Origin: Paenibacillus gyeongsangnamensis
GTDB taxonomy: Bacteria > Bacillota > Bacilli > Paenibacillales > NBRC-103111
NCBI RefSeq assembly: GCF_027533625.1
Contig: NZ_JAQAGZ010000007.1
Location: forward strand, 186,001-250,000
Length of the DNA stretch: 64,000 bases
Direction: 5' to 3'
Of this stretch, positions 51,694 through 59,979 are shown in pieces. Positions within the stretch are counted from its first letter, which is position 1. Each line of letters begins with the position of its first letter. Under the pieces are notes generated by a model. That model searched no databases. It saw only the letters and a list, made by a program, of their open reading frames with translations, and was not told where the DNA came from. The position numbers were made by a program, and so were the translations under genes.

Positions 51694-53127
51694 ATGGGAG
51701 AATCGCTGGGACGGGTCGTTATAGTCGGCGGTGGACTGACCGGACTGAGCTCCGCGTTCTATTTGAAGCAGGCGGCCAAACGTCTGGGAAAGACCGTGCA
51801 AATTACAGTGCTGGAGAAGGGTGAGCGGTTCGGAGGCAAAATCCAAACGCTGAAGCGGGACGGCTTCGTCATTGAGAAGGGCCCGGATTCGTTCCTGGCC
51901 CGCAAGCTTCCGATGATCGAGCTGGCCCGGGAGCTGGGGCTCGAGGATCAGCTCGTCGGCACGAATCCGAATGCGAAGAAGACTTACATTTTAAACAAAG
52001 GGAAGCTGCACCGGATGCCGCCGGGTCTGGTGCTGGGCATACCGACCGAGATCACTCCTTTCATGCGGAGCGGTCTGCTGACCATGAAAGGCAAGGCGCG
52101 TGCGGCGCTCGATCTCGTGCTGCCGAAGCGGACGGATCCGGCGGACGAATCGCTCGGTCACTTCCTGACCCGGAGGCTGGGCAAGGAGGTGCTGTCGCAA
52201 GTGGCGGAGCCGCTGCTTGCAGGGATATATGCGGGGGATACGTACAACCTGAGTCTGAAGGCGACGTTCCCACAGTTTCATGCGATCGAGCAAAAGCATC
52301 GGAGTCTCGTTCTTGGGATGATGAGGAACCGCAAGTCCGGAGGCGAAGAAACCCGCACGCTGCCGCAGGCGGCAAGAACGACGACGTTCCTGACGTTCAA
52401 GGAAGGGCTTGGGACGGTCGTGCACGGGCTCCTCGATGCGCTGGACGATGTGCGCTTCGTGAAGCAGTGCGGTGTCGCCCGTATCGAGCGAAGCGGCAAC
52501 GTGTACCGCATCGTTCGCGAGGACGGCGGGGTCGAGGAAGCGGACGCGGTGATCGCGGGATTGCCGGCCTTTGCGCTGACGTCCATGCTGGAGGAAAGCG
52601 TGCCGGAGATCAAGGAGCTCGGCCGGATCGAATATGTATCGGTAGCGAATGTGATTTTGGCCTATGACGAGAAGGATATGACCCGGGAGCTCGAAGGCTC
52701 CGGTTTCCTGGTTCCGCGCAGCGAGGGCAGATTCATCACCGCCAGCACGTGGACTTCGGAGAAATGGCTTCATACCGCCCCGAGCGGGAAGGTGCTGATC
52801 CGGTGTTATGTAGGACGGTCCGGGGATGAACGGTGGCTCGGCATGACTGAGGACGAAGTGATCCAAGCGGTGCGCAAGGATTTGAAGGATCTGATGGGCA
52901 TTACGGCGGAGCCGCTGTTCACGGAGATGACGAGCCTGAAACGGTCGATGCCGCAGTACCCCGTTGGCCATCTGGAGCTGATAAGCGGCGTTCGCGAGGC
53001 GCTCCGCAGCAGGATGCCGGGGGTGCAGATCAGCGGCGCGGCCTTCCACGGCGTCGGTCTGCCGGACTGCATCAAGCAGGGCAAGTACGCTGCCGAGGCG
53101 ACGGCGGCGTATCTGGAACAAGCTTAA
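51694..53127 (+). CDS. hemY: Coproporphyrinogen/protoporphyrinogen oxidase, HemY/CgoX type (477 aa)
   Basis: FAD enzyme using oxygen to aromatise the porphyrinogen ring. The N-terminal dinucleotide motif VVIVGGGLTGLSSAFYL is at residues 7-23, followed by EKGERFGGKIQT and GPDSFLARKLPM, and the C-terminal FAD segment GAAFHGVGLPDCIKQGKYAAE near 450-470. In Gram-positive bacteria it makes coproporphyrin III. ATG 51694 starts 3 bp after hemH. The final enzyme of this route (HemQ/ChdC) is not in the window. Confidence 0.95.
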   Translation: MGESLGRVVIVGGGLTGLSSAFYLKQAAKRLGKTVQITVLEKGERFGGKIQTLKRDGFVIEKGPDSFLARKLPMIELARELGLEDQLVGTNPNAKKTYILNKGKLHRMPPGLVLGIPTEITPFMRSGLLTMKGKARAALDLVLPKRTDPADESLGHFLTRRLGKEVLSQVAEPLLAGIYAGDTYNLSLKATFPQFHAIEQKHRSLVLGMMRNRKSGGEETRTLPQAARTTTFLTFKEGLGTVVHGLLDALDDVRFVKQCGVARIERSGNVYRIVREDGGVEEADAVIAGLPAFALTSMLEESVPEIKELGRIEYVSVANVILAYDEKDMTRELEGSGFLVPRSEGRFITASTWTSEKWLHTAPSGKVLIRCYVGRSGDERWLGMTEDEVIQAVRKDLKDLMGITAEPLFTEMTSLKRSMPQYPVGHLELISGVREALRSRMPGVQISGAAFHGVGLPDCIKQGKYAAEATAAYLEQA

Positions 53128-53152
53128 CCGGGAGCAGCTGATCAACGAAGAA

Positions 53153-53183
53153 AAAGCCCGGCTTGCCCGTTTGGCCGGGCTTT
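53153..53183. terminator. Bidirectional terminator between hemY and the Crp-type gene
   Basis: AAAGCCCGGC pairs with GCCGGGCTTT; the A-run on its left serves as a T-run for the opposite strand, so it can end both convergent genes. Confidence 0.8.
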
Positions 53184-53204
53184 CGGATTAGGCTGCCGTT
53201 TGTT

Positions 53205-53867
53205 TCAGCCCCGCAGCTTGGCTAGATCAAGCTTCATGTCCTGATCTTGGAACGTCAGGATTTGTCGATCCTGGAAATCCCGGATGACCCGCATCAGATC
53301 AGGCTTCTGTACGCCGGCCATTTGCGATATTTCATCATAGTTCAATTTCATTCGGATATGAATTGCGCTGCCTTGGCGGATCCCGTTCTTATTGGCCAGC
53401 TTGATCAGGCTCTTGATCACCCGGGTGCGGGCATCGAGGAACGTCAGTTCGAACACCTGCTGATTGGTGTCCCGCAGCCGGTCACACAGCTCGCGCATGA
53501 TGATGAGGCAAATGTCGAAGTTGCTGCGCAATAGCTCCAGGAAGCTCCCGGCGTTGAGGGCGATCAGCACGCTGTCCTCAAGCGTCTGGGCCGAAGCGGA
53601 ACGCGGCTTGCCGTCGATGAGCGAGAGCTCGCCGAAGCTGTCGCCGGAACGGATGAGCGAGAGGATCTTTTCCTCTCCGCCGCCGGAGGCCGTATAGATT
53701 TTCACGGAACCGCTGAAGACGATATAGAAGACGGAGCCGGGATCTTTTTCCTGGAAGAGGACCGTGCCCGCTTTGAACGATTTCTTGTAACAAAGCCCGG
53801 CAATGGCATTCAGCTGCTGTTCGTTTAAATTGGCGAATAAGGATACTTTGTTCAGGAAATCGATCAT
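53205..53867 (-). CDS. Crp/Fnr-family transcriptional regulator (220 aa)
   Basis: N-terminal cyclic-nucleotide-binding-like beta barrel (about residues 10-120; GTVLFQEKDPGSVFYIVFSGSVKIY, GDSFGELSLIDGKPRSASAQ with the Glu/Ser/Arg pattern of the phosphate cassette) and a C-terminal helix-turn-helix (KLNYDEISQMAGVQKPDLMRVIRDF near 170-195). No N-terminal Cys cluster, so not a classic iron-sulfur Fnr. The ligand is unknown. It is divergent from hemL and sits within the heme locus, so it may control hem genes; that is inference. ATG follows AAGGAG. Confidence 0.92.
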   Translation of the reverse strand: MIDFLNKVSLFANLNEQQLNAIAGLCYKKSFKAGTVLFQEKDPGSVFYIVFSGSVKIYTASGGGEEKILSLIRSGDSFGELSLIDGKPRSASAQTLEDSVLIALNAGSFLELLRSNFDICLIIMRELCDRLRDTNQQVFELTFLDARTRVIKSLIKLANKNGIRQGSAIHIRMKLNYDEISQMAGVQKPDLMRVIRDFQDRQILTFQDQDMKLDLAKLRG

Positions 53868-54001
53868 GGCTTCTCCTTGTTACCTTAGGATTCAGGGCCT
53901 GTATCAGGCTTGTCCCGTGGATAGCGGCATTTAAGTTCGCGGTTATTATATATCGGGTTGGTTCGCCACGGCAAGTCATATTATGGTAAAGGAGAGGGAA
54001 G

Positions 54002-55303
54002 ATGAGTCAGCTTAACCCACGTTCGGACGCGCGCTCGGCGCAAGCTTTCGCGGAGGCGAAGCAGGTTATTCCGGGAGGGGTGAACAGCCCGGTGCGCGCC
54101 TTCAAATCAGTAGGCCTCACCCCTTTATTCATCAAGCAGGGAATCGGGTCCAAAGTGATCGACATCGACGGAAACGAGTTTATCGATTATATCGGCTCCT
54201 GGGGTCCCTTGATTGTAGGCCATGCCCATCCTGAGGTGGTCGAGGCGGTCAAACGTACGGCCGAGCTCGGAACGAGCTTCGGCGCGCCAACGGAGCTGGA
54301 AACCGAGATGGCCCGGCTTGTGACGGAGCGCATTCCTTCGATCGAGCTCGTGCGGATGGTCAATTCCGGCACGGAGGCGACGATGAGCGCGCTGCGGCTG
54401 GCCAGAGGCTTCACGGGCCGAAGCAAAATCTTGAAGTTCGAAGGCTGCTACCATGGCCATGCCGATTCGCTGCTGATCAAAGCCGGGTCCGGCGTCGCTA
54501 CATTAGGTCTGCCCGACAGCCCCGGCGTGCCGGAGAGCGTAGCCGCCAATACGATTACAGTGCCTTATAACGATATCGAATCGGTAAAGCTGGCGTTCGA
54601 GAAGTTCGGAGAACAAATCGCCGCCGTTATCGTCGAGCCGATCGGCGGGAACATGGGCGTGGTGCCTCCTGCTGAAGGGTTTCTGCAAGGACTCCGCGCG
54701 GTCACGGAGCAGTACGGCAGCGTGCTGATCTTCGACGAAGTGATGACGGGCTTCCGCGTCGGTCTGCACAGCGCGCAGGGCCTATACAGCATCAAGCCGG
54801 ACTTGACCTGTCTCGGCAAGGTGATCGGCGGGGGACTGCCTGTCGGCGCTTACGGCGGCCGGCGCGACATCATGGAGCAGGTGGCTCCTTCCGGGCCGAT
54901 CTACCAGGCGGGCACCTTGTCGGGGAATCCGCTTGCGATGGCGGCCGGCTATACGACGCTGAAGCTGATCGGAGCACCGGGCTTTTATGAGGAGCTGGAG
55001 CGCAAGGGCGCAAGGCTGGAGGAAGGCTTCCTGGCGAACGCCCGCGAGCTTGGCGTGGAGAGCACGATCAATCGCGTAGGCTCTATGGTCTGCCCGTTCT
55101 TCACCTCGCAGCGGGTTGTCAATTACGAAACGGCGAAGACCTCCGATCTGGAAAAATTCAACCGTTATTTCGCAGCGCTGCTGGATCGCGGCATCAGCAT
55201 AGCCCCTTCGCAGTTCGAGGGCATGTTCGTTTCCGGCGCGCATTCGGACGAAGATATCGAGCGTACGATCGAAGCGCATTATGAAGCGCTGAAATCGTTG
55301 TAG
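54002..55303 (+). CDS. hemL: Glutamate-1-semialdehyde 2,1-aminomutase (433 aa)
   Basis: PLP enzyme that converts glutamate-1-semialdehyde to 5-aminolevulinate. Seen: [24 protein letters not shown] with the cofactor Asp just before ([12 protein letters not shown]) and Lys273 in [16 protein letters not shown] that binds PLP. Length and order are typical. The ATG lies behind AAAGGAGAGGGAAG. It is separated from hemB by hemEHY and a regulator, unlike hemAXCDBL of B. subtilis, but otherwise completes the same pathway. Confidence 0.97.
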   Translation: MSQLNPRSDARSAQAFAEAKQVIPGGVNSPVRAFKSVGLTPLFIKQGIGSKVIDIDGNEFIDYIGSWGPLIVGHAHPEVVEAVKRTAELGTSFGAPTELETEMARLVTERIPSIELVRMVNSGTEATMSALRLARGFTGRSKILKFEGCYHGHADSLLIKAGSGVATLGLPDSPGVPESVAANTITVPYNDIESVKLAFEKFGEQIAAVIVEPIGGNMGVVPPAEGFLQGLRAVTEQYGSVLIFDEVMTGFRVGLHSAQGLYSIKPDLTCLGKVIGGGLPVGAYGGRRDIMEQVAPSGPIYQAGTLSGNPLAMAAGYTTLKLIGAPGFYEELERKGARLEEGFLANARELGVESTINRVGSMVCPFFTSQRVVNYETAKTSDLEKFNRYFAALLDRGISIAPSQFEGMFVSGAHSDEDIERTIEAHYEALKSL

Positions 55304-55311
55304 CACAGTAA

Positions 55312-55357
55312 AGGCCCGGCCGGCGAGGTGTACCTCGCCCGGCCGGGCCTATTTTTG
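55312..55357 (+). terminator. Terminator after hemL
   Basis: AGGCCCGGCC-GGCGAGG pairs with CCTCGCC-GGCCGGGCCT over a GTA-loop; TTTTT follows and repeat C copy 5 begins. Confidence 0.88.
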
Positions 55358-55358
55358 A

Positions 55359-55457
55359 GTTGATAAGAATTTATAAGTTTTCATAACTTATAAATTCTTA
55401 TCAACCTTGATAAACGCGCTGGTCCTTGTAATACAAGGACCAGCGCGTTTATCCTGG
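55359..55457 (+). repeat. Intergenic repeat C, copy 5 (most palindromic copy)
   Basis: GTTGATAAGAATTTATAAG pairs perfectly with CTTATAAATTCTTATCAAC; GATAAACGCGCTGGTCCTTG pairs perfectly with CAAGGACCAGCGCGTTTATC. This copy may be closest to the ancestral form. Confidence 0.85.
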
Positions 55458-55552
55458 ACGGAATATATGTGTTCATACCTTGTCTCTTCAGTACCCATCC
55501 CGGTTCAAGCGTACCTAACAGTCGGGTTTACCGAGATGGATGTATGTAGATG

Positions 55553-57178
55553 TTATGGCGTCTTCACGGTGCCTTGAGCTTGACCGGCGGCTGGAGGTGT
55601 TCCGTTGTTCACGCTCTCATGAGCCGCAGACGTCGTGTCGGTCTGTTTTGCCGGCGGAGTGGTTGTCGCCGGGCTGCTCCCGGATCCGGCGGAAGGCGCC
55701 GTCTGTCCTGCGCCTCCGGCCGTTGGGCCGCCGGCTGCAGGAGGCGTACTGCCTTGCGGGACGGCAGCGCCGCCCGGGGCGGGAGGGCTGCCGCTTCCCG
55801 GAACGGCTGCGCCCGTGCCCTGCGTTTTTCCGGGCTCGCCTGCTCCTCCGGGCCCCGCCGCAGGCTCTTTGCCTGCTCCGGTTCCGGCGGGAGGATGAGC
55901 GGCCCCGGTTCCGGGGTCGGCAGAGCCTGTTTTGCCTGTATCGGTCTTGACGTCGCCCTTCGGCTCCGTCGTTTTCGTTTCGGTTGATTTGGGCTCCGTC
56001 TTTGTTTCCGTCTTCGTGTCGGTTTTCGTTTCGGTCTTAGGTGCAGCGGGCGGCGGGTTGCTCTTCTGCTTCGCCTTCAGCTCTGCCTGTTCCCTCAGGA
56101 AGTCCGGATGATCGTAGGAGCCGCCTGCGTCGATCTTATCAATGCCGTCCCAGACATGATTCGCCTTAACGAGCTCCGGTTTGTCATACACGAGGAAGGC
56201 GGATGGCAAGCGGCGTTCGCCGTACCGGCTCGACGGCTTGGTAACGACTTGCCCGTCGACAACCAGCTCCGAAGAAGCGCCTCCGTCCAAGTTCCCGGCA
56301 TTTACTACGCCATCTTCGAGGAACAGGTCCTGCACTTCCTTCAGGGTTGCCCCTACGCTGTGAGCTTGCCGCCCGTCGATGACGATGAAAATGACGGTAC
56401 CGTCGGCCTTCTGTCCGACCGCCGTGCGAGGGCCGCGGCCCCAACCGCCGTCGCCGCTCGTAATGAGCGGCTTGCCGTTCGCAATGAGGCGCGGGTAGAA
56501 GGAGACGCCTTCCGAGATGCCCATATCTCTGAGCTCGAATATATTATATTTGCCCACGACAAGCGTGCCGTCCTTCGTGAAGCCGACAATGTGCTGCGGA
56601 ATGCTGCCGTCCTGGTCGGTATAGACCACTTCTCCGCCGGAGAGAATGGCTCCGATGGCCGCAAACCCGTTGCCGAGTCCTTCCGGATCGTCAAATCCGC
56701 CGCCGTTGACCCCGGCCACCGCTCCCGTACGGGTGACCATGGACGAAATCTTCTCTCCTTCGCCCGAATGGGACGGCGTCATGACGCGAATGGTCGTCGG
56801 GTCATACACGGTCATCTTCTTGCCTTTCCAGAACTGGCCGGAAATATCCTCGACCTTGATCAGCTCGTCGATCGAACGGGCTTTGCGGTGGGTCGCTTTG
56901 TACTTGACCATGTTCATATCCTGCTTCTCCATGGCCGCTTCCTCGATGGAGGTTTGCATGCGCTGAACCATGATGTCGCGCTGCTCCGCACCGACGAAGA
57001 TCCATGCCCAGCTGCGGTGCTGCGTGGTGATGACCGTTTGCGCAAGCCACTCGCGAATTTGGCCGCCCGGCGGCGTCAGAAACAGAAAGCTGGAGGTCAG
57101 GAACGTAAACGCTGCGATTAAAAACATAGACTTCTTCAACCAGCTCCAATGACGGAGGGTTCGTAAGGCAGTATTCAA
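55553..57178 (-). CDS. Phosphodiester glycosidase (NAGPA) family membrane-anchored protein (541 aa)
   Basis: An N-terminal membrane helix (about residues 17-40, MFLIAAFTFLTSSFLFL) is followed by a PF09992 (NAGPA/phosphodiester glycosidase) domain at about 120-335: VAGVNGGGFDD, GFTKDGTLVVG, YPRLIANGKPL, RTAVGQKADGTVIFIVIDGRQ and NLDGGASSELVVDG are family motifs. The last 170 residues are low complexity, first Lys/Thr/Glu repeats (KTETKTDTKTETKT), then Pro/Gly/Ala, likely spanning or binding the wall. TTG 57178 was chosen because GGGAGAGGA precedes it; another TTG lies 7 codons earlier. The enzyme may act on teichoic or other phosphodiester-sugar polymers; substrate not known. Confidence 0.87.
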   Translation of the reverse strand: MNTALRTLRHWSWLKKSMFLIAAFTFLTSSFLFLTPPGGQIREWLAQTVITTQHRSWAWIFVGAEQRDIMVQRMQTSIEEAAMEKQDMNMVKYKATHRKARSIDELIKVEDISGQFWKGKKMTVYDPTTIRVMTPSHSGEGEKISSMVTRTGAVAGVNGGGFDDPEGLGNGFAAIGAILSGGEVVYTDQDGSIPQHIVGFTKDGTLVVGKYNIFELRDMGISEGVSFYPRLIANGKPLITSGDGGWGRGPRTAVGQKADGTVIFIVIDGRQAHSVGATLKEVQDLFLEDGVVNAGNLDGGASSELVVDGQVVTKPSSRYGERRLPSAFLVYDKPELVKANHVWDGIDKIDAGGSYDHPDFLREQAELKAKQKSNPPPAAPKTETKTDTKTETKTEPKSTETKTTEPKGDVKTDTGKTGSADPGTGAAHPPAGTGAGKEPAAGPGGAGEPGKTQGTGAAVPGSGSPPAPGGAAVPQGSTPPAAGGPTAGGAGQTAPSAGSGSSPATTTPPAKQTDTTSAAHESVNNGTPPAAGQAQGTVKTP

Positions 57179-57334
57179 AATTAGTCCTCTCCCATACAAA
57201 ATGAAGTTGCCGAGGCTTTCAAGGAAAACATTCTACAATCTAGCAAACATCTCTCCTATTTTACCATAGTATAGCACGATTTGATAGACCGGCGGCTGCG
57301 GCAGTTCCAGGCGGCAATGGAAGTGAAACCGCTT

Positions 57335-57363
57335 TTGAGAGGAGAGACATTATTTGCTACAAT
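57335..57363 (+). promoter_or_regulatory. Sigma-A promoter of the small membrane protein / pseudouridine synthase operon
   Basis: TTGAGA, exactly 17 bp, TACAAT preceded by TGC (extended -10); 38 bp before the start. Confidence 0.7.
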
Positions 57364-57400
57364 GGGACACAGACGATAGGGACCATTTGGAGGAAACATC

Positions 57401-57565
57401 ATGCTGAAGCATTACAGCTTTTTTGGAATGACGCTGGAGCTGATTGCCGTGCTGGGCGTCTTTTTCGGAGCGTTCGTCTTGATTATGATCTATGGCGTAT
57501 GGGAAACCGGACGCAAGGCGAAGCGGCGGCGCGATCCTGCCGTAAGGAAAGAGGCGGCCGAATGA
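57401..57565 (+). CDS. Small single-pass membrane protein (54 aa)
   Basis: ATG follows GGAGGAAAC at the best distance. The peptide starts MLKHYSFFGMTLELIAVLGV and has one hydrophobic helix (about residues 10-30), then a short linker YGVWETGRK and a basic tail (KAKRRRDPAVRKEAAE). The stop overlaps the next start (ATGA), so it is translationally coupled to the pseudouridine synthase. I do not recognise a family. The own promoter, strong ribosome site and coupling argue that it is real. Confidence 0.7.
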   Translation: MLKHYSFFGMTLELIAVLGVFFGAFVLIMIYGVWETGRKAKRRRDPAVRKEAAE

Positions 57566-58434
57566 AGGGGGCCGGCTGGAAGCGCAAGGGTGAATGGCTA
57601 GAATGGACCTTGCCCGAGGAATTGCCGGGGCCTGACGCGCTGCGGGGTTTGCCGGGCTTTACGCCCAAATTCGTGTCGAAGCTCGGCCGAGAAGGCGGCA
57701 TTCAGCTCCAGGGACAGCGTGCGAGGCTGAGGCTGTTTCCGTCCGAGCCGCTACAATATATGCCGGAATGGGCCGAGGTAGAAGTGGGCTATGAGGACGA
57801 TTTTTGCCTCGTTGCGCTGAAGCCTGCAGGGATGAAGGTGCATCCGACGGAAGCGGGGGAGACCGGTACGCTGCTGCAGGCGGTCGGCTGGCATCTGGAG
57901 AGCACCGGCCAGGCCTGCCGTCCGAGGCACATTCACCGGCTTGATGAGGATACGACGGGGCCGGTGCTTTTCGCAAAGTACGAATGGCCGCAAATTCGAT
58001 TGGATGAAGCGATGCGGGAGAAGCAGGTCGAGCGTATCTACATCGCTCTCGTGCAGGGCCGGCCGCGATCGGACCGGGGTACGGTGGACGCGCCGATCGG
58101 ACGGGACCGGCACCACGCCGTCCGGCGCAGGGTATCGCCCGGAGGCGATCGGGCGGTCACCCGTTATGAAGTGCTGGAGCGCTACCGCGATGCGGCGCTT
58201 GTCCGGCTGCGGCTGGAAACCGGCAGAACGCATCAAATCCGCGTCCACATGAGCCACCTCGGTCATCCGCTCCTCGGAGACGCGCTCTATGGCGGGCGCA
58301 GCGAGGGCTTGTCCCGCCAGGCGCTGCACGGCGAACGGCTGGTGTTTCCTCAGCCTTGGACTGGAGAGCCCGTTGAAGTCGAAGCGCCGCTCCCTGCGGA
58401 TTTGGCCGCCCTGCTGAACCGTCTGAAAAAATAG
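57562..58434 (+). CDS. RluA-family 23S/tRNA pseudouridine synthase (290 aa)
   Basis: Isomerises uridine to pseudouridine in RNA. The active-site motif is HIHRLDEDTTGPVLFAK (catalytic Asp in HRLDxDTxG; here Glu takes the usual Lys place) near residues 132-148, with ERIYIALVQG, TGRTHQIRVHMSHLGHPLLGDALYGG near 224-249. The first 70 residues form an S4-like or related RNA-binding part (LPEELPGPDALRGLPGFTPKFVSKLGREGGI...). Its start ATG at 57562 overlaps the stop of the 54-aa gene by 4 bp. Related to B. subtilis YjbO/YlyB; target not known. Confidence 0.93.
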   Translation: MKGAGWKRKGEWLEWTLPEELPGPDALRGLPGFTPKFVSKLGREGGIQLQGQRARLRLFPSEPLQYMPEWAEVEVGYEDDFCLVALKPAGMKVHPTEAGETGTLLQAVGWHLESTGQACRPRHIHRLDEDTTGPVLFAKYEWPQIRLDEAMREKQVERIYIALVQGRPRSDRGTVDAPIGRDRHHAVRRRVSPGGDRAVTRYEVLERYRDAALVRLRLETGRTHQIRVHMSHLGHPLLGDALYGGRSEGLSRQALHGERLVFPQPWTGEPVEVEAPLPADLAALLNRLKK

Positions 58435-58436
58435 TA

Positions 58437-58467
58437 GTCATGCTCCTCTCTCCCGGACCATATAAAT
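58437..58467 (+). promoter_or_regulatory. Candidate sigma-E promoter of spoVID
   Basis: GTCATGCT, a 14-bp spacer and CATATAAAT resemble the sigma-E pattern (-35 around GTCATATT, -10 CATACAAT). spoVID is known to be made in the mother cell in B. subtilis. Confidence 0.4.
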
Positions 58468-58545
58468 TGTAAAGACAATGGCGAGGGCCCCATTCGGTAT
58501 TCGAAGCCCATTTGGAAACGTGGAAAGATGGAGGGAGGACTTACA

Positions 58546-59568
58546 TTGACAACGGAACAACAAGGTCTGCGATTCGATATTTACGAACGCGTGCATTTAT
58601 CCGAAGGAGTTGCGGGAATTAAAGAGCTGGAGGGCATCGAGCTGGTGCCCCACATTCAGGTGCTCCCTCAAGGGGAACAAGCATTGCTGCGGGGCAACCT
58701 GCTGCTCACGGGAACCTACGTGGATGAATTGGACCGTACGGATCAGACGCTCGAGCACCTTATTCCGGTGGAAATTACGCTGCCCCTTAACCGGGTGAGC
58801 CGGGTGGAGGATATTGCGGTAGAAATTGATAACTTCGATGTCGACCTGCTGTCGGCCCGCAGCCTGAACATCACGGGCGTGCTTTCCTTGAACGGGCTGG
58901 AGGCGGTTCCGGCCCCCGACGAGGAAGCATGGCGCGAAACGGAAGAGGAAGTCGTTTTCGTGCACGAAGCCGGCTCCGGCTCTCCCCCGCCTGCTGCTGA
59001 ACCGGAGCCTGCCTCCCGAGAAACGTCGAGCGCGGATTCCAATGTTTTCGCCGGAGAGGCTTCCGAGAGCGTAACCGCTTCTGGGGAGCCGGAGGCGGTC
59101 CCAGCCGCCGCGAGCGCATTCGAGCCCGTCCCCGCAGAAAATGCGGCGGAAGAGTTCACGATTTCCACGGCGGAGGAGAAGAAGGAGCTGAAGCTGGCCT
59201 TCGGCAGCAAAAAGCCGGAGCCGGAGGCCGCCCCCGCCCCTGAGGTGCCGACCGTCAAGTCCTACGGTCTGTCGTCTCTGCTCAATCACGCGGCGGCATC
59301 GCATGCGAGAGTGGAGCAGCAGGCGGAAGAGGAAGCTTCGGCCGGCAGCGCTGCGTCTGCGGACAAGGTGCAGTGGAAAAATTTACTTCTAAGCTCCCGG
59401 GGCGAACAGCAGGAATTTAAACGGTTACGGCTCTGCATCGTCCAGAAGGAGGAGACCCTCGAATCGATCGCCAAACGATACGAGCTGAACCCGAGGGAGA
59501 TCGCTTTGTTCAACCGCCTGGGAGATCATGAGGTATCGGAAGGCCAAATCGTCCGTATTCCCAAATAA
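58546..59568 (+). CDS. spoVID: Spore coat morphogenetic protein SpoVID (340 aa)
   Basis: Directs coat encasement around the forespore. The N-terminal domain (QQGLRFDIYERVHLSEGVAGIKELEGIELVPHIQV... up to about 120) is the conserved SpoVID/DUF3794-like region, the middle (120-255) is a long acidic Ala/Glu/Pro linker, and the C-terminus is a LysM peptidoglycan-binding module (IVQKEETLESIAKRYELNPREIALFNRL, about 290-340). Shorter than B. subtilis SpoVID (575 aa) because the linker is shorter. TTG start after GGAGGGAGG. Position between hemL and valS matches B. subtilis; ysxE, normally next, is absent. Confidence 0.9.
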   Translation: MTTEQQGLRFDIYERVHLSEGVAGIKELEGIELVPHIQVLPQGEQALLRGNLLLTGTYVDELDRTDQTLEHLIPVEITLPLNRVSRVEDIAVEIDNFDVDLLSARSLNITGVLSLNGLEAVPAPDEEAWRETEEEVVFVHEAGSGSPPPAAEPEPASRETSSADSNVFAGEASESVTASGEPEAVPAAASAFEPVPAENAAEEFTISTAEEKKELKLAFGSKKPEPEAAPAPEVPTVKSYGLSSLLNHAAASHARVEQQAEEEASAGSAASADKVQWKNLLLSSRGEQQEFKRLRLCIVQKEETLESIAKRYELNPREIALFNRLGDHEVSEGQIVRIPK

Positions 59569-59593
59569 AGCCCGCATGTTATTTGAAAAAAAT

Positions 59594-59636
59594 GGTCCCC
59601 GTCCAAGCCCGCAGCGGCTTGAACGGGGATTTTTTG
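59594..59636 (+). terminator. Terminator after spoVID
   Basis: TCCCCGTcCAAGCC pairs with GGCTTGaACGGGGA; TTTTTT follows. Confidence 0.88.
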
Positions 59637-59685
59637 GTTATACTGCTTATTGACTCTACTCTTAATGTTGTTTATCATATTACGC

Positions 59686-59979
59686 ATAGAACCTACAACA
59701 ACGTGGAAAGGGAATAGTAGGCAGCGAAACCTACAGAGAGCGGACCGTCTTTATGCTGGAAGGAGCCGCAGGACCTCAAGCTGCCGAAGTCGCCCCGGAG
59801 TTGCCTTGTTGAAGCGCGAGCTTAGACCGGGCCGGCCGCAGCCGTTATCTGTTCAAGAGCCGCAGGTTGCTCAGCGCGAGGGAAATTTTGTTCCTTGTGC
59901 CTGAACCGCGGAATAAAGGTGGTACCACGGAAGCGAGAGCCTTTCGTCCTTTACGGACGGGAGGCCTTTTCTACGTTCA
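59686..59979 (+). promoter_or_regulatory. T-box riboswitch of valS (valine tRNA sensor)
   Basis: Stem I shows the AGTA bulge (59716-59719), the AGAGAGC loop (59735-59741) and TGCTGGAAGG. The specifier loop CCGAAGTCGCC puts GTC, a valine codon, at about 59789-59791. The T-box core AAAGGTGGTACCACGG is at about 59915-59930. The terminator GCCTTTCGTCC/GGACGGGAGGC with TTTT ends it near 59977. Uncharged tRNA-Val lets transcription go on into valS. Confidence 0.93.

Noticed and set aside
23575..55457. Repeat C as a CRISPR array
   Set aside because: Copies are kilobases apart, palindromic over their whole length and have no spacers or cas genes.
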